Shown piece after piece: positions 35,597-43,469 of a stretch of DNA of 64,000 nt. The notes under the pieces were generated by a model. That model ran no database searches. It was not told the origin of the DNA and saw nothing but the letters and a program-made list of their open reading frames with translations. The stretch comes from a virus, in IMG/VR virus record IMGVR_UViG_3300008114_000012, positions 124,001-188,000 of that record, one strand, 5' to 3'. Positions within the stretch are counted from its first letter, which is position 1, and each line of letters opens with the position of its first letter. Position numbers and translations under genes: made by a program.

Positions 35597-35815
35597 ATAT
35601 GTTAACACCCTCCTTTATCCAACTAACAGGTGTTGTGGCTGTCCTCAATTACTTGAGTTAGGAATAAACTGTCTTGCTCCCCTTCGTGATGGGTCTTACC
35701 GACCTTAGTAGTCAACTAGAAGGTAATATATATACAAACCTTCAACTCTTCCCTATGGCTATCACACCATTTCTCATCGTATGGGACATACTATCCGATG
35801 ATTAGTCGGAACGTG
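35597..35815 (-). other. Non-coding spacer in RNA block with small hairpins
   Basis: 219 bp without a credible gene. On the minus strand it holds CTCAAGTAATTGAG (5-bp stem, GNRA-type loop), GGTCGGTAAGACC and a long AACACC/GGTGTT pairing. These could be parts of a processed transcript or a structured RNA. I recognise no RNA family. Confidence 0.4.
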
Positions 35816-35868
35816 TAGTCAGAACAGGACCCTCACCACCTGCTCTTAACCATTAGAGCTACCTGACT
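35816..35868 (-). tRNA. tRNA-like element lacking one arm (53 nt)
   Basis: Acceptor strands AGTCAGG and TCTGACT pair (one G-T). A good D-arm is present (GCTC-TAATGGTTAA-GAGC), but only one further hairpin (CAGG…CCTG) follows, so either the anticodon arm or the T-arm is missing and no TTCRA motif is seen. It may be a decayed tRNA or an unusual short RNA. No amino acid can be assigned. Confidence 0.45.
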
Positions 35869-35923
35869 AACGAGAGTTATTAAGATTTTTGAATAGGTCT
35901 TTACTCTCAAATAAACCTACGAG

Positions 35924-36018
35924 TAGTCAGGACAGGAATCGAACCTGTATGATAACACGCCCTTTTATATTAACGATTGTTATCTACGTATAGCGTCTAC
36001 CAATTCCGCCACCTGACT
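35924..36018 (-). tRNA. tRNA-Leu-like element with abnormal anticodon region
   Basis: 95 nt. Acceptor AGTCAGG/CCTGACT, the Leu-type D-arm (GCGGAATTGGTAGACGC) and T-arm (ACAGGTTCGATTCCTGT) are intact. The 44 nt between them do not form a normal 17-nt anticodon arm. The best pairing is GATAACA with TGTTATC around a 20-nt loop. A TAA triplet sits in an unpaired position. The length is about 8 nt more than usual for a class II tRNA. Confidence 0.6.
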
Positions 36019-36025
36019 ATATTTT

Positions 36026-36124
36026 TTACTTCGCTCTGCCGTAAATTAAATACCTTTCATATTCACCTTCGGCCAACACTACATACTGACCTGCAATTTT
36101 TACTACATACATTCTTTCTTTCAT
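36026..36124 (-). CDS. 32-aa ORF between tRNA-like elements
   Basis: Reads MKERMYVVKIAGQYVVLAEGE and ends RYLIYGRAK. The alternating hydrophobic pattern suggests beta strands, and the codons look real. It fills nearly the whole gap between two tRNA-like elements on the same strand. Function unknown. Confidence 0.5.
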   Translation of the reverse strand: MKERMYVVKIAGQYVVLAEGEYERYLIYGRAK

Positions 36125-36140
36125 AACATTTTATTTTTTG

Positions 36141-36238
36141 TAGTCAGGACAGGAATCGAACCTGATATCGCCCATTTGGATGCCTACTCCACCATAAGTG
36201 TCTCGGACTTGGTGCGTATGCCAACACGCCACCTGACT
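36141..36238 (-). tRNA. tRNA-like element with abnormal anticodon region
   Basis: 98 nt. Acceptor AGTCAGG/CCTGACT and T-loop TTCGATT are identical to those at 35924-36018, and a D-arm with GG is present (GCG-TGTTGGCATA-CGC). The central 49 nt pair only as CACCA/TGGTG around a 15-nt loop, within which AAGT/ACTT closes CCGAGAC. If that is the anticodon loop it would read GAG (Leu), but position 33 would be C, not T. Confidence 0.55.
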
Positions 36239-36262
36239 ATATCTTATTTCAAATAACTTCTA

Positions 36263-36293
36263 CAAATATATGGTGGATTTTCTATCCCACCAA
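36263..36293 (-). promoter_or_regulatory. Host-type promoter (TATATTTG with TTTGG upstream)
   Basis: On the minus strand: TATATTTG at 36263-36270 with a TTTGGTGG box about 20 bp upstream. Nearly the same sequence occurs at 36717-36747 and 37051-37077, so this is a repeated promoter. It would drive the elements at 36141 and below. Confidence 0.6.
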
Positions 36294-36314
36294 ATCTAAT
36301 TTGTTAAATTTTTG

Positions 36315-36435
36315 TGGCCAGGGTGAGACTCGAACTCACAACGATGCAACCCTATTACTTCTCGTGTCCAAATGGTTATGGACCGTGGTGTCTTTGGGAT
36401 GTGATAGCCGTTTCCACATTACGCATTACCTGACC
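36315..36435 (-). tRNA. Over-long tRNA-like element (121 nt)
   Basis: A 7-bp acceptor (GGTCAGG/CCTGGCC, one T-G pair) and a perfect T-arm (GTGAG-TTCGAGT-CTCAC) bracket about 90 nt. A D-arm-like CGT-AATGTGGAA-ACG is visible. A later hairpin GTCCA…TGGAC and a GG-TCCATAA-CC loop (possible CAT anticodon) are present but do not make a canonical arm. An insertion or intron in a tRNA is one reading; decay is another. Confidence 0.5.
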
Positions 36436-36716
36436 AATTTGGGTGGGTTAATGAGTGGTTTCCCCCACCTCTTTTTACTCTGTATCAATCTACTTGCGAA
36501 GTAGTATCAAATTTTGAGGATGAGAATCCCTCTGTGTTGTAGTGATGACTCTAGTGTCACTAAGCTCTACTCCTTTCCTTTCTCAAGGGAACAACACACA
36601 AGTATAGGATAAGTAGAAGATGGGGGAGTGGACATCTACTTTTACGATTGGCGTTTCTCGCTATTGTGCTAGCCCCAAAATCCCAATCAACCTTTTAGTA
36701 TCTCAAAGAACTTCTA
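36436..36716 (-). other. Non-coding leader of the RNA block
   Basis: 281 bp with no convincing gene. It contains an AGTGATGACTCTAGTGTCACT hairpin-like stretch near 36541 and GTAGAAG…CATCTAC pairing near 36615-36645. It lies downstream (minus strand) of a host-type promoter at 36717, so it is probably transcribed. It may hold further degenerate tRNA-like or structured RNA. Confidence 0.4.
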
Positions 36717-36747
36717 CAAATATAAGGAGAATCTTTTATTCTACCAA
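36717..36747 (-). promoter_or_regulatory. Host-type promoter driving the RNA block
   Basis: TATATTTG (36717-36724, minus strand) with a TTTGG box about 20 bp upstream. The surrounding 40 bp closely repeats the promoter at 36263. It points toward the tRNA cluster. Confidence 0.6.
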
Positions 36748-37044
36748 ATCTTTTTCAATTACTTCATCCCAATCCTCAACCACAAACTTCAAACTAATCC
36801 ACTCAACATCATCTTTGTTATTGTATGTGGCGTAAAATCCGCCTATTGCAATTGACATCTTTTCCTTAACGGCTTGTGTCAATAATCTTCTTGCCTCCGT
36901 GCGAATTTCACATTCATCGGGAACCCTCATACCGTCATCAATACTTATCCATTTCCAATCGAGAGCTACCATTACCTTATGAACTCGACCAAAGTCAAAG
37001 TAGTCCATAACTTTACCAATTGCGTTAAATTCTTTTTCTTTCAT
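36736..37044 (-). CDS. Hypothetical protein, 102 aa
   Basis: Soluble alpha/beta protein (VALDWKWISIDDGMRVP, then a helical EARRLLTQAVKEK and SIAIGGFYATY). Its host-type promoter TATATTTG (37051-37058) is 6 nt upstream. I recall similar small proteins in other phages but no function. Confidence 0.75.
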   Translation of the reverse strand: MKEKEFNAIGKVMDYFDFGRVHKVMVALDWKWISIDDGMRVPDECEIRTEARRLLTQAVKEKMSIAIGGFYATYNNKDDVEWISLKFVVEDWDEVIEKDLVE

Positions 37045-37067
37045 TTGACAAATATATGGTGACTTTT

Positions 37068-37208
37068 TTAGATGACCAAATCTTTTTTTGTGATTTTACT
37101 AAACTCGTAACCTTCGTGAAACATTCTATCAAGAAGCTCAACAGTGATTTCATCAAGGTCAATCATACCAATCATTTTGCTTTTTTTGTAAACGCCAACG
37201 TACTCCAT
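37068..37208 (-). CDS. Hypothetical protein, 46 aa
   Basis: Reads MEYVGVYKKSKMIGMIDLDE, then a helical VELLDRMFHEGYEF and ends KDLVI. A TATATTTG box lies about 10-17 nt upstream (complement of CAAATATA near 37217). Short but clean; likely real. Function unknown. Confidence 0.65.
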   Translation of the reverse strand: MEYVGVYKKSKMIGMIDLDEITVELLDRMFHEGYEFSKITKKDLVI

Positions 37209-37279
37209 AGTTTTTATTTTTAAGTAGGCAAATATACAACAAAATAGGTTACGGTAACATTAAGTTATTGACAAATTAA

Positions 37280-37699
37280 TTAAAATTTGTAGTCGAATGT
37301 TAGGCCATCATGGCATACAATATTCTTATCAACGATATCCCTCAATTTATCGGTAGGATAAGGACCCATTAATCTTTTTTTACATTCTTCTACATTATCT
37401 TCCATTAGGTCAACACCATATGTGGTGGATAATGCTTCTTCTAATGAACATCCACTTCTTTCCATCTTTCGTATAACAATCTCACCCAAAAACTCACCAT
37501 CACCGCAGCTGTTATCAATGAATGTTTTGGTTGGGTCAGTGAATAATGACGGCTCTTGTTCTTCTAACTTATCAATCATTTCAATAACTAAATGATTGGG
37601 AGTAAAAACCTCGGCAGTTTGCTTAATCCTAAGTTTGTCCCTATCAACACCGGACATATAAGTTCGGTTTCTAATGTGATTAATATAATCATTTAACAT
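37280..37699 (-). CDS. N6-adenine DNA methylase-like protein, short form
   Basis: 139 residues from the ATG at 37699. AEVFTPNHLVIEMIDKL is the FTP helix that opens type I/IIG-type N-6 methylases, and DNSCGDGEFLGEIVIRKM is the SAM-binding motif I. The catalytic NPPY motif is absent; the protein ends after GVDLMEDNVEECKKR. It may be a truncated gene or a SAM-binding partner of the methylase encoded just upstream, with which it overlaps by 11 bp. Confidence 0.8.
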   Translation of the reverse strand: MLNDYINHIRNRTYMSGVDRDKLRIKQTAEVFTPNHLVIEMIDKLEEQEPSLFTDPTKTFIDNSCGDGEFLGEIVIRKMERSGCSLEEALSTTYGVDLMEDNVEECKKRLMGPYPTDKLRDIVDKNIVCHDGLTFDYKF

Positions 37700-38876
37700 T
37701 ATTTTCAATATATTGAATTTCTAAGTCAGTTAATTCAAATTTTTTGTATAAATCATAATCACTATAATTTGTGTCACTTGATATTTTTGGTATATTTTTG
37801 AGTACTTCACCGTGAAAAAATCCTGAAAACTTACTCAAATTTAAACAATGTTTATATAGTTTTGTATTTAGCAATTTAATCAAAAATTCCGCATCCGCTT
37901 TGGAGTCAAATATGTGAAAAAAACTGTGTTGAGTTGTATTACAATTAGTATCTATTATAGGATTTAGATATCCACTGTCACTAATTACTACTTTTAATTT
38001 GGGATAATTTTCAGTCATAAAGCTTGAGTAGATTATTTTGCTGGCGTGATATGTTTTATATTTAAAAACATCATCTTTAGTAACCGATAACAAATGTTTT
38101 TTGTTAGTTTTATGTAATTGACTATTACTTTCAAAGGTATACTTTTCTTTTTTGGAAAAAAATTTATTAAAAATTGAAAAATCAATCGGGTTAGATGAGT
38201 TAGGTAATATTTTATCTTTAAGACTTATGGATTCTCCACCAATTTTACACAATCCATCATAATTTTTAGACCAATAATAATAACAAGCTTGAGTACCCAC
38301 ACCAATAAAAGGGGATTCATCGAATATTTTTAGTAATTTTAAACCTCCACTTTCATACATTTTTTTCAAAACTAAGTGATTTGGTGATAAAAAACTTGGT
38401 GGAGTTATAAAAAAAACATTATCGGAAATTTCCATAGATTTTATAATAAATTTGGACCAAAGGTTATTAGCACCGCCTTTACCACCACCCTTACTTTTAC
38501 CGTTATTATCAACTTCTTGATATGGAGGGTTACCAATCACAACATCAAATTTCATTTTAATTTTATCACTTAAAAAATCTTTATGATGGATATTAACATA
38601 ACCTCTTCTTTTGAGTTTGTTAATGTATTTTATACGGATTTCATAACCGTAAACTCTAGATTTAGCGTCCAACTCACTATATCCATAAATATCAACCAAA
38701 CGTCTCACAATCTCAGAAAGGAATGTCCCTGTGCCCATGCAAGGGTCTAAAAAGTTTGATTTTGAATTTAACCATACATCTGAAGGAATCTCATCTAAAA
38801 TAAGATTAACCAATTCGATAGGGGTAAATACTTCACCTTTAGAAGGGTCTGGCTTCCATTTTTTTAAGTTGTCCAT
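37689..38876 (-). CDS. N6-adenine DNA methyltransferase (Eco57I/type IIG-like) with probable target-recognition domain
   Basis: 395 residues. EVFTPIELVNLIL (about 15-28), motif I DPCMGTGTFLSEI (about 44-56) and the catalytic NPPYQ (about 115-119) are all present. The C-terminal 200 residues, with dispersed aromatic and Lys residues, look like a target-recognition domain. It starts one base after the helicase stop, so it is surely co-expressed. It probably methylates adenine in a sequence set by the C-terminus. Confidence 0.9.
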   Translation of the reverse strand: MDNLKKWKPDPSKGEVFTPIELVNLILDEIPSDVWLNSKSNFLDPCMGTGTFLSEIVRRLVDIYGYSELDAKSRVYGYEIRIKYINKLKRRGYVNIHHKDFLSDKIKMKFDVVIGNPPYQEVDNNGKSKGGGKGGANNLWSKFIIKSMEISDNVFFITPPSFLSPNHLVLKKMYESGGLKLLKIFDESPFIGVGTQACYYYWSKNYDGLCKIGGESISLKDKILPNSSNPIDFSIFNKFFSKKEKYTFESNSQLHKTNKKHLLSVTKDDVFKYKTYHASKIIYSSFMTENYPKLKVVISDSGYLNPIIDTNCNTTQHSFFHIFDSKADAEFLIKLLNTKLYKHCLNLSKFSGFFHGEVLKNIPKISSDTNYSDYDLYKKFELTDLEIQYIENNVK

Positions 38877-38877
38877 C

Positions 38878-41088
38878 TTACAAAGATAAAGTGTTTTCTT
38901 GTTTGTTGTAGGACGTAATAATAGTGTTCAATAGTTTCTCAGACAAGGCTCCACCGAGGATGAGTTTTTTAACCGTATAAGAGTTAACACCAACTTCATA
39001 AATAAGCTCCTCACCTAACTTCTTATCCTCAATCATATCAAGTACTTCAATAATGTTGTTTGATTCACAGTTGTTAATTTCAGATATCTCAACAATGTTT
39101 TTAACTATATTTGATAATACTTCTTTCAGTTTAATTCTGAGGTTATCAATTACAACAGTATTTTGAGAAGAATTGTTTTCAGTCTCTTCATCTACTGACC
39201 TTTTAACTTTAGATGAATCAATACCTTCAATTTTATCTTTTGATGAGTTATCACTAATCTCAACACCTGTCAATACTTTTACCATTTCTGAATCATTTAT
39301 AACGGAATCGACATTAACTGATTCTGAACCGATACGAATAAGTGAAGTAGAGTTAACTAATTTGTCGGCATATTCATCTAGAACAATCGGAGACATAACA
39401 CCATTATCATTAACAAATATATTTACAGAACGAAGGACTCGTAAAATGCCATCGGTTAATTCTTGAACCTGAACTCGTTCACCTTCATATACCAAATATT
39501 CATCAATCGGACTAATCTCTTCTCTATTAGGGTCAAGTGACAATGATATAACGTTACCAATGGTTTTAGGTTCACCATTATAAGTTAAACCTGGTGTTAA
39601 TACCCTTGAAACTTTTTGGGCAACTGACGAATATGAGCCTCTATCAAACATTAACATTACCGTATCGATTTCAGGTATAGAGAAACTTCTTGAAGCCATG
39701 TCCTTACTTATGAAAACAACTTTCTTTCCTTGTCGTTTAGCAATTGCCACAATCTCCTTCGCCTCCTTCTCCGATTCGCGGTTAGAGGTTTCATCGCTAT
39801 TAAACAATTTAACCATATATTGAGGTCCTAATGTATCTTGAACTAGTTTATAAAACTTATTCTGTTCCTTACGATTAGGAGTACTGGCGAAAATCATTGT
39901 AACGTCTTTAGGAGATAACTCATCGGTATTTAAATCAACCAAATAAGTCATTCTACCATTATATGCACCAAATAATGATTTAATCAAATCAGTAAGAATA
40001 CCTTTAGATTTTGAAACATCCATTAAAAGTTTATTCCAATCTGTACGGTACTCTTCAGGTATAGAATTAAATCTATCAATAATACCACCAATTGATAACT
40101 TTAAAAACTGAGGAGTTACGATACCACTTACCGATGATATGGATTCAGTTTTATTAGACAAATTGGCTTGTGACGGATGTAACCCATTCTTAACCATAAG
40201 CATGTCGGTATACGACCAATGGATTATGTTATCACGAAGATTTGTAAGAGGGGCTGATACTTTCTCAAGACCGGTACCTGACATGTAAATATTCAAGTGG
40301 CAATCCAAGTACTCAATCTTATCTAAACTATTAATCCTGTGAGCTCCGAAGTCGGCTTCATCTATAATTGACATCTTTTCATTTGACGGAATATTTCTTA
40401 ATGTTTCTAGCTTAGACTGATGTTCGGTCATGTGAAGAGAGGCGGCGACCACAATCATCTTATCACCGTAGTAATCATTGATTGATTCTTCTAAATCAGT
40501 AATATCGTCAACGAATACCATTGAGTCCGAAAACCCTTTAAATTTATAAAAATCAACTTCAAATGACGAGATTGCGGTCAGAACGTAGCTAGGAATAATA
40601 CAAACCTTAATACCTTTTTCAAGATATAAATTTTTAATCAGATTTAAAGACCATAATGTTTTACCGAATCTTGGTGCTAACTCTAAAGCAAAATCAATTT
40701 TTTTATATCCCGATTGAATTTCTGAGTTGTATTTGTTTAGAAACAAATCACTTACAAAAGATTGAAAAAAACGAGTTTTAAATTCTACACGAGTATCTGA
40801 ACCTGATTCAGATATTATTTTACTAACAGATGCCACGACTTCATCGTCAGATTTGAATCCACCAACCCATTCACGGGTTACTTTATGATAACCTAAAAGA
40901 CGCAATGATTGTCTTACTTCATGGTCTGATAATGTAGTTTCACATTCAAAAATTGTTATAAATTCTTCAGATGAGCCGGTTTTTTGTTGACCAATTCTTT
41001 TTTTGGCGGTTTGTTTTCTAGACTCACCAATTTTGTATCGACCAAGTGACCTGTTGTATTCAGTGGTATAAATGTAGATTGTATTCAT
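38878..41088 (-). CDS. GIY-YIG/T5orf172-helicase fusion
   Basis: 736 residues. Residues 1-80 (IYIYTTEYNR, RYKIGESRK, KRIGQQKTGSS, REWVGG) match the GIY-YIG-related T5orf172 domain. A superfamily-2 helicase follows: Walker A APRFGKT (138-144), DEAD box IIDEADF (241-247), motif III MSGTG (269-273) and a motif VI-like QKVSRVLTPG. The C-terminal 200 residues are helical and unrecognised. It resembles the nuclease-translocase half of a restriction enzyme, with the methylase in the next gene, but could instead serve phage recombination. Confidence 0.85.
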   Translation of the reverse strand: MNTIYIYTTEYNRSLGRYKIGESRKQTAKKRIGQQKTGSSEEFITIFECETTLSDHEVRQSLRLLGYHKVTREWVGGFKSDDEVVASVSKIISESGSDTRVEFKTRFFQSFVSDLFLNKYNSEIQSGYKKIDFALELAPRFGKTLWSLNLIKNLYLEKGIKVCIIPSYVLTAISSFEVDFYKFKGFSDSMVFVDDITDLEESINDYYGDKMIVVAASLHMTEHQSKLETLRNIPSNEKMSIIDEADFGAHRINSLDKIEYLDCHLNIYMSGTGLEKVSAPLTNLRDNIIHWSYTDMLMVKNGLHPSQANLSNKTESISSVSGIVTPQFLKLSIGGIIDRFNSIPEEYRTDWNKLLMDVSKSKGILTDLIKSLFGAYNGRMTYLVDLNTDELSPKDVTMIFASTPNRKEQNKFYKLVQDTLGPQYMVKLFNSDETSNRESEKEAKEIVAIAKRQGKKVVFISKDMASRSFSIPEIDTVMLMFDRGSYSSVAQKVSRVLTPGLTYNGEPKTIGNVISLSLDPNREEISPIDEYLVYEGERVQVQELTDGILRVLRSVNIFVNDNGVMSPIVLDEYADKLVNSTSLIRIGSESVNVDSVINDSEMVKVLTGVEISDNSSKDKIEGIDSSKVKRSVDEETENNSSQNTVVIDNLRIKLKEVLSNIVKNIVEISEINNCESNNIIEVLDMIEDKKLGEELIYEVGVNSYTVKKLILGGALSEKLLNTIITSYNKQENTLSL

Positions 41089-41116
41089 GATACAAATGTA
41101 ATGGTAAAAAAGTTAA

Positions 41117-41323
41117 CTAAAGTAAATCCCTCAAATGACGCTGAAGTGTAAAGTATTTTACTCTCCACTCATTTGCTTCATCCATATACTTCTTCATCAT
41201 AATAGAATCGTTATAACGAAGATTTTCGATTCTATCAATTATTTCATTAGAAAGATTAAACTCTTTAAGGTTTCTTTCCCAATGGCTACTCAATGGTAGT
41301 CTTTCTTCTGTAATGTTTTCCAT
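41117..41323 (-). CDS. Hypothetical protein, 68 aa
   Basis: A charged helical protein (NEIIDRIENLRYNDSIMMKK), three bases after the next upstream gene 41327 on the minus strand. Same direction as the helicase cassette and possibly in its transcript. Not recognised. Confidence 0.65.
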   Translation of the reverse strand: MENITEERLPLSSHWERNLKEFNLSNEIIDRIENLRYNDSIMMKKYMDEANEWRVKYFTLQRHLRDLL

Positions 41324-41326
41324 ACC

Positions 41327-41596
41327 TCAAATATACTTGTTAAACAAATTTTCTAAAGTATCAATGTCATCAACTGACATTTGATGATATTTTTGAGAAA
41401 GTGATGTTAATTTCTCAACAAACTTTTCTTCCTGTGAGGTCATTTTAGTTTCATCAGGAACACCAAATTTACTCAAATAACCCTGATTAGAAAGGTACTT
41501 CAAAAGATTTTCAATATCTCTTGTACTACAAGAATCAACAAATTCATCAATTTCTATGTCAACATCAATGTCGACTGTGGTGTAAATGGACGCCAT
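41327..41596 (-). CDS. Hypothetical protein, 89 aa
   Basis: Acidic, helical, beginning ASIYTTVDIDVDIEIDEFV. A TATATTTG box lies upstream within the short ORF 41599-41703. Likely the first gene of the minus-strand run toward the helicase. Not recognised. Confidence 0.7.
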   Translation of the reverse strand: MASIYTTVDIDVDIEIDEFVDSCSTRDIENLLKYLSNQGYLSKFGVPDETKMTSQEEKFVEKLTSLSQKYHQMSVDDIDTLENLFNKYI

Positions 41597-41598
41597 AA

Positions 41599-41703
41599 TT
41601 ATTTATTTTTTTCGGTTTTGATTGTTATTACTAAAACTAGGAACAAATATACGTAAAAAGATATAATTGCCAAAGCAAGATATAAATTTTCATTCGTTGT
41701 CAT
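41599..41703 (-). CDS. Very short membrane protein, 34 aa
   Basis: MTTNENLYLALAIISFYVYL then a hydrophobic stretch and TIKTEKNK: one transmembrane helix with a charged tail. It contains the TATATTTG box for the next gene, so overlap of coding and promoter is possible. Moderate support only. Confidence 0.45.
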   Translation of the reverse strand: MTTNENLYLALAIISFYVYLFLVLVITIKTEKNK

Positions 41704-41739
41704 CGAACAAACTTAAATAAAAAAAACCGAATGGTCAAA

Positions 41740-42096
41740 TTACTGTGGAATAATATCAGAACAAGTTTCTAACAATTGAATCAAACCAATGTTGATATCT
41801 TCTGACTCTAACTTCTTGATGATTCTTTTTAAACTTAAACCAACGATGAAGTGGTCCACACCACCTGCAGTGATTAAACCTATGAAGGCGAATGCCCATA
41901 TTGCCAAAGGCCACGATTGACCCATTATTGCTATAGATAAGACCGCAATAAAACTAATACCAAATGAAGTTTTTATTACGTTTTTATTTCTCTCCATCCA
42001 TCTTAAGATTCCTAAATCAAAGTATTCCTCACTGAATACTTTTTTTACTCTGTTAATTTCTAATTGTGTCATAACTTTAATCTTATTTATATTCAT
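41740..42096 (-). CDS. Small membrane protein, 118 aa
   Basis: Two transmembrane helices in the middle (IKTSFGISFIAVLSIAIMG and PLAIWAFAFIGLITAGG), flanked by soluble helices. It overlaps the gene 42083-42598 by 14 bp. Function unknown. Confidence 0.75.
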   Translation of the reverse strand: MNINKIKVMTQLEINRVKKVFSEEYFDLGILRWMERNKNVIKTSFGISFIAVLSIAIMGQSWPLAIWAFAFIGLITAGGVDHFIVGLSLKRIIKKLESEDINIGLIQLLETCSDIIPQ

Positions 42097-42598
42097 CAGG
42101 TATTATTCTCAAAACTTCTTCATCACTAACTCCACCCTTAATGTATTCAAAACTTTTACCATTTATTGATTCGGCATATATCCAAACCATTTTATCGTTT
42201 AACTTATTATCATTGAATGAACCTACGGCAACTTCACCACCCATATCTGACAGGTAATCATCCAACCAAGTTAATAACATTTGCATGAGTGCTGGTGATT
42301 TTTGAATTTCAGGTATTATAACATCAACCGTGGCGTTATAATGATTAAAATCGTCTACATCTATTGCTTCTAAATCAGTCAATATAAAATTCAAAGAAAA
42401 CATAACCATTTCTCCGTCCTCACCCTCGGCGGAACAATCCATAGAACCACCAAGTTTGGTCTGTATCATCGCATATAAATAAGGATATTTTTTTGTTACA
42501 TTCAATAACTCATGAACACTACCAAAGAATTTGGCAACATCAAAAACACTTTGACCCTTGTCTAACATTGATATTATGTTTTCGGCAACTCTGCTCAT
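42083..42598 (-). CDS. Hypothetical protein, 171 aa
   Basis: Acidic soluble protein with a helical N-terminus (SRVAENIISMLDKGQSVFDV) and a mixed body. Overlaps the downstream membrane-protein gene. Not recognised. Confidence 0.75.
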   Translation of the reverse strand: MSRVAENIISMLDKGQSVFDVAKFFGSVHELLNVTKKYPYLYAMIQTKLGGSMDCSAEGEDGEMVMFSLNFILTDLEAIDVDDFNHYNATVDVIIPEIQKSPALMQMLLTWLDDYLSDMGGEVAVGSFNDNKLNDKMVWIYAESINGKSFEYIKGGVSDEEVLRIIPDEYK

Positions 42599-42661
42599 AC
42601 CGTATAAATATCCCCAAGTATTATTTAGGTTTTTTCAATATTTATATTAAACGTATTTAGA

Positions 42662-42790
42662 ATGGCAAAAGCAAGAAAAGAAACAAAGAAAAAAGGTAAC
42701 CGTGTGAATATCGTTAAAAATCTGAAAAGGATTGAAGAAAACGATAGAGTGTTGAAAATGTTGGTTGAGAAGATGGTGACCAAAAAATAA
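42662..42790 (+). CDS. Short basic protein, 42 aa
   Basis: Reads MAKARKETKKKGNRVNIVKN, then a charged helix ending EKMVTKK. Preceded by TATTTATATTAAA. Strongly basic; may bind nucleic acid or be a small virion protein. Short, but it has a clear start, stop and promoter. Confidence 0.6.
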   Translation: MAKARKETKKKGNRVNIVKNLKRIEENDRVLKMLVEKMVTKK

Positions 42791-42810
42791 ACCACTTAAA
42801 AAACAAAAAA

Positions 42811-43080
42811 ATGGATTTTCCTTTATTGTGGGCATGTATTTGGAAAACTTGGAAGTATCATCTTTCAGGTTGTATGTTTATTTTAACAATGTATATCTTT
42901 AATGAATGTGGAGTTTGGGAAGATGAGTTCAGTCTTTGGTATGTTTATGGACCTGTAAGTTTACTTATTCCACTTATCGTTGTGGTACCAGCCATTCTAA
43001 TGGTCAGAGATTCATATAAACATTACTTGGACATAAAAAAATACTATCCCAACGGATATAAAAACAGAGAAAAGAAATGA
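42811..43080 (+). CDS. Membrane protein, 89 aa
   Basis: Two or three hydrophobic segments (about 18-32 and 45-66), Trp-rich N-terminus and a charged C-terminal tail. ATGA overlap with the next membrane-protein gene, suggesting a paired complex. Confidence 0.7.
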   Translation: MDFPLLWACIWKTWKYHLSGCMFILTMYIFNECGVWEDEFSLWYVYGPVSLLIPLIVVVPAILMVRDSYKHYLDIKKYYPNGYKNREKK

Positions 43081-43469
43081 ATCTAATACATGTAATTCTA
43101 TGTTTGATTGGTGCGGGATATGCTAAAGGTAGATTGGACCATATCGCTGACACAGGACAAAAGGGTGATGATTGGAAGAACAAATATAAACAAAAGGACG
43201 GACAACTCGTACCTTCAGGAAATCATTGGTGGTACTTTGGTTTATATAAACCAAACTTTCAAGAAAGGTTTCCATTCAGTTCAACTGTTATGGTTTTCGT
43301 AACTGATAGATGGCATTGGTGGCAATTTGCTATGTTGAGGTATTTTTATTTGGCGATTGCTTATGGCGTTGCGGATAACTTTATACATCAGATGTTATTG
43401 ACATTTGTGGTATTCCCCATTGTTCTTGGAGTGACATTCGAGTTAGTATATAAGTGTAAGAAGAAATGA
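43077..43469 (+). CDS. Conserved membrane protein, 130 aa
   Basis: A hydrophobic N-terminal helix, a soluble Lys/Trp-rich central segment (DDWKNKYKQKDGQ, HWWYFGLYKPNFQERFPFSS) and two C-terminal helices. I recall similar proteins in other Bacteroidota phages. Coupled by ATGA overlaps on both sides. Confidence 0.75.
   Translation: MNLIHVILCLIGAGYAKGRLDHIADTGQKGDDWKNKYKQKDGQLVPSGNHWWYFGLYKPNFQERFPFSSTVMVFVTDRWHWWQFAMLRYFYLAIAYGVADNFIHQMLLTFVVFPIVLGVTFELVYKCKKK

Noticed and set aside
35816-36435. tmRNA (ssrA)
   Set aside because: No G3-U70-type alanine acceptor or tag-peptide reading frame was found, and the pieces are too short for tmRNA.
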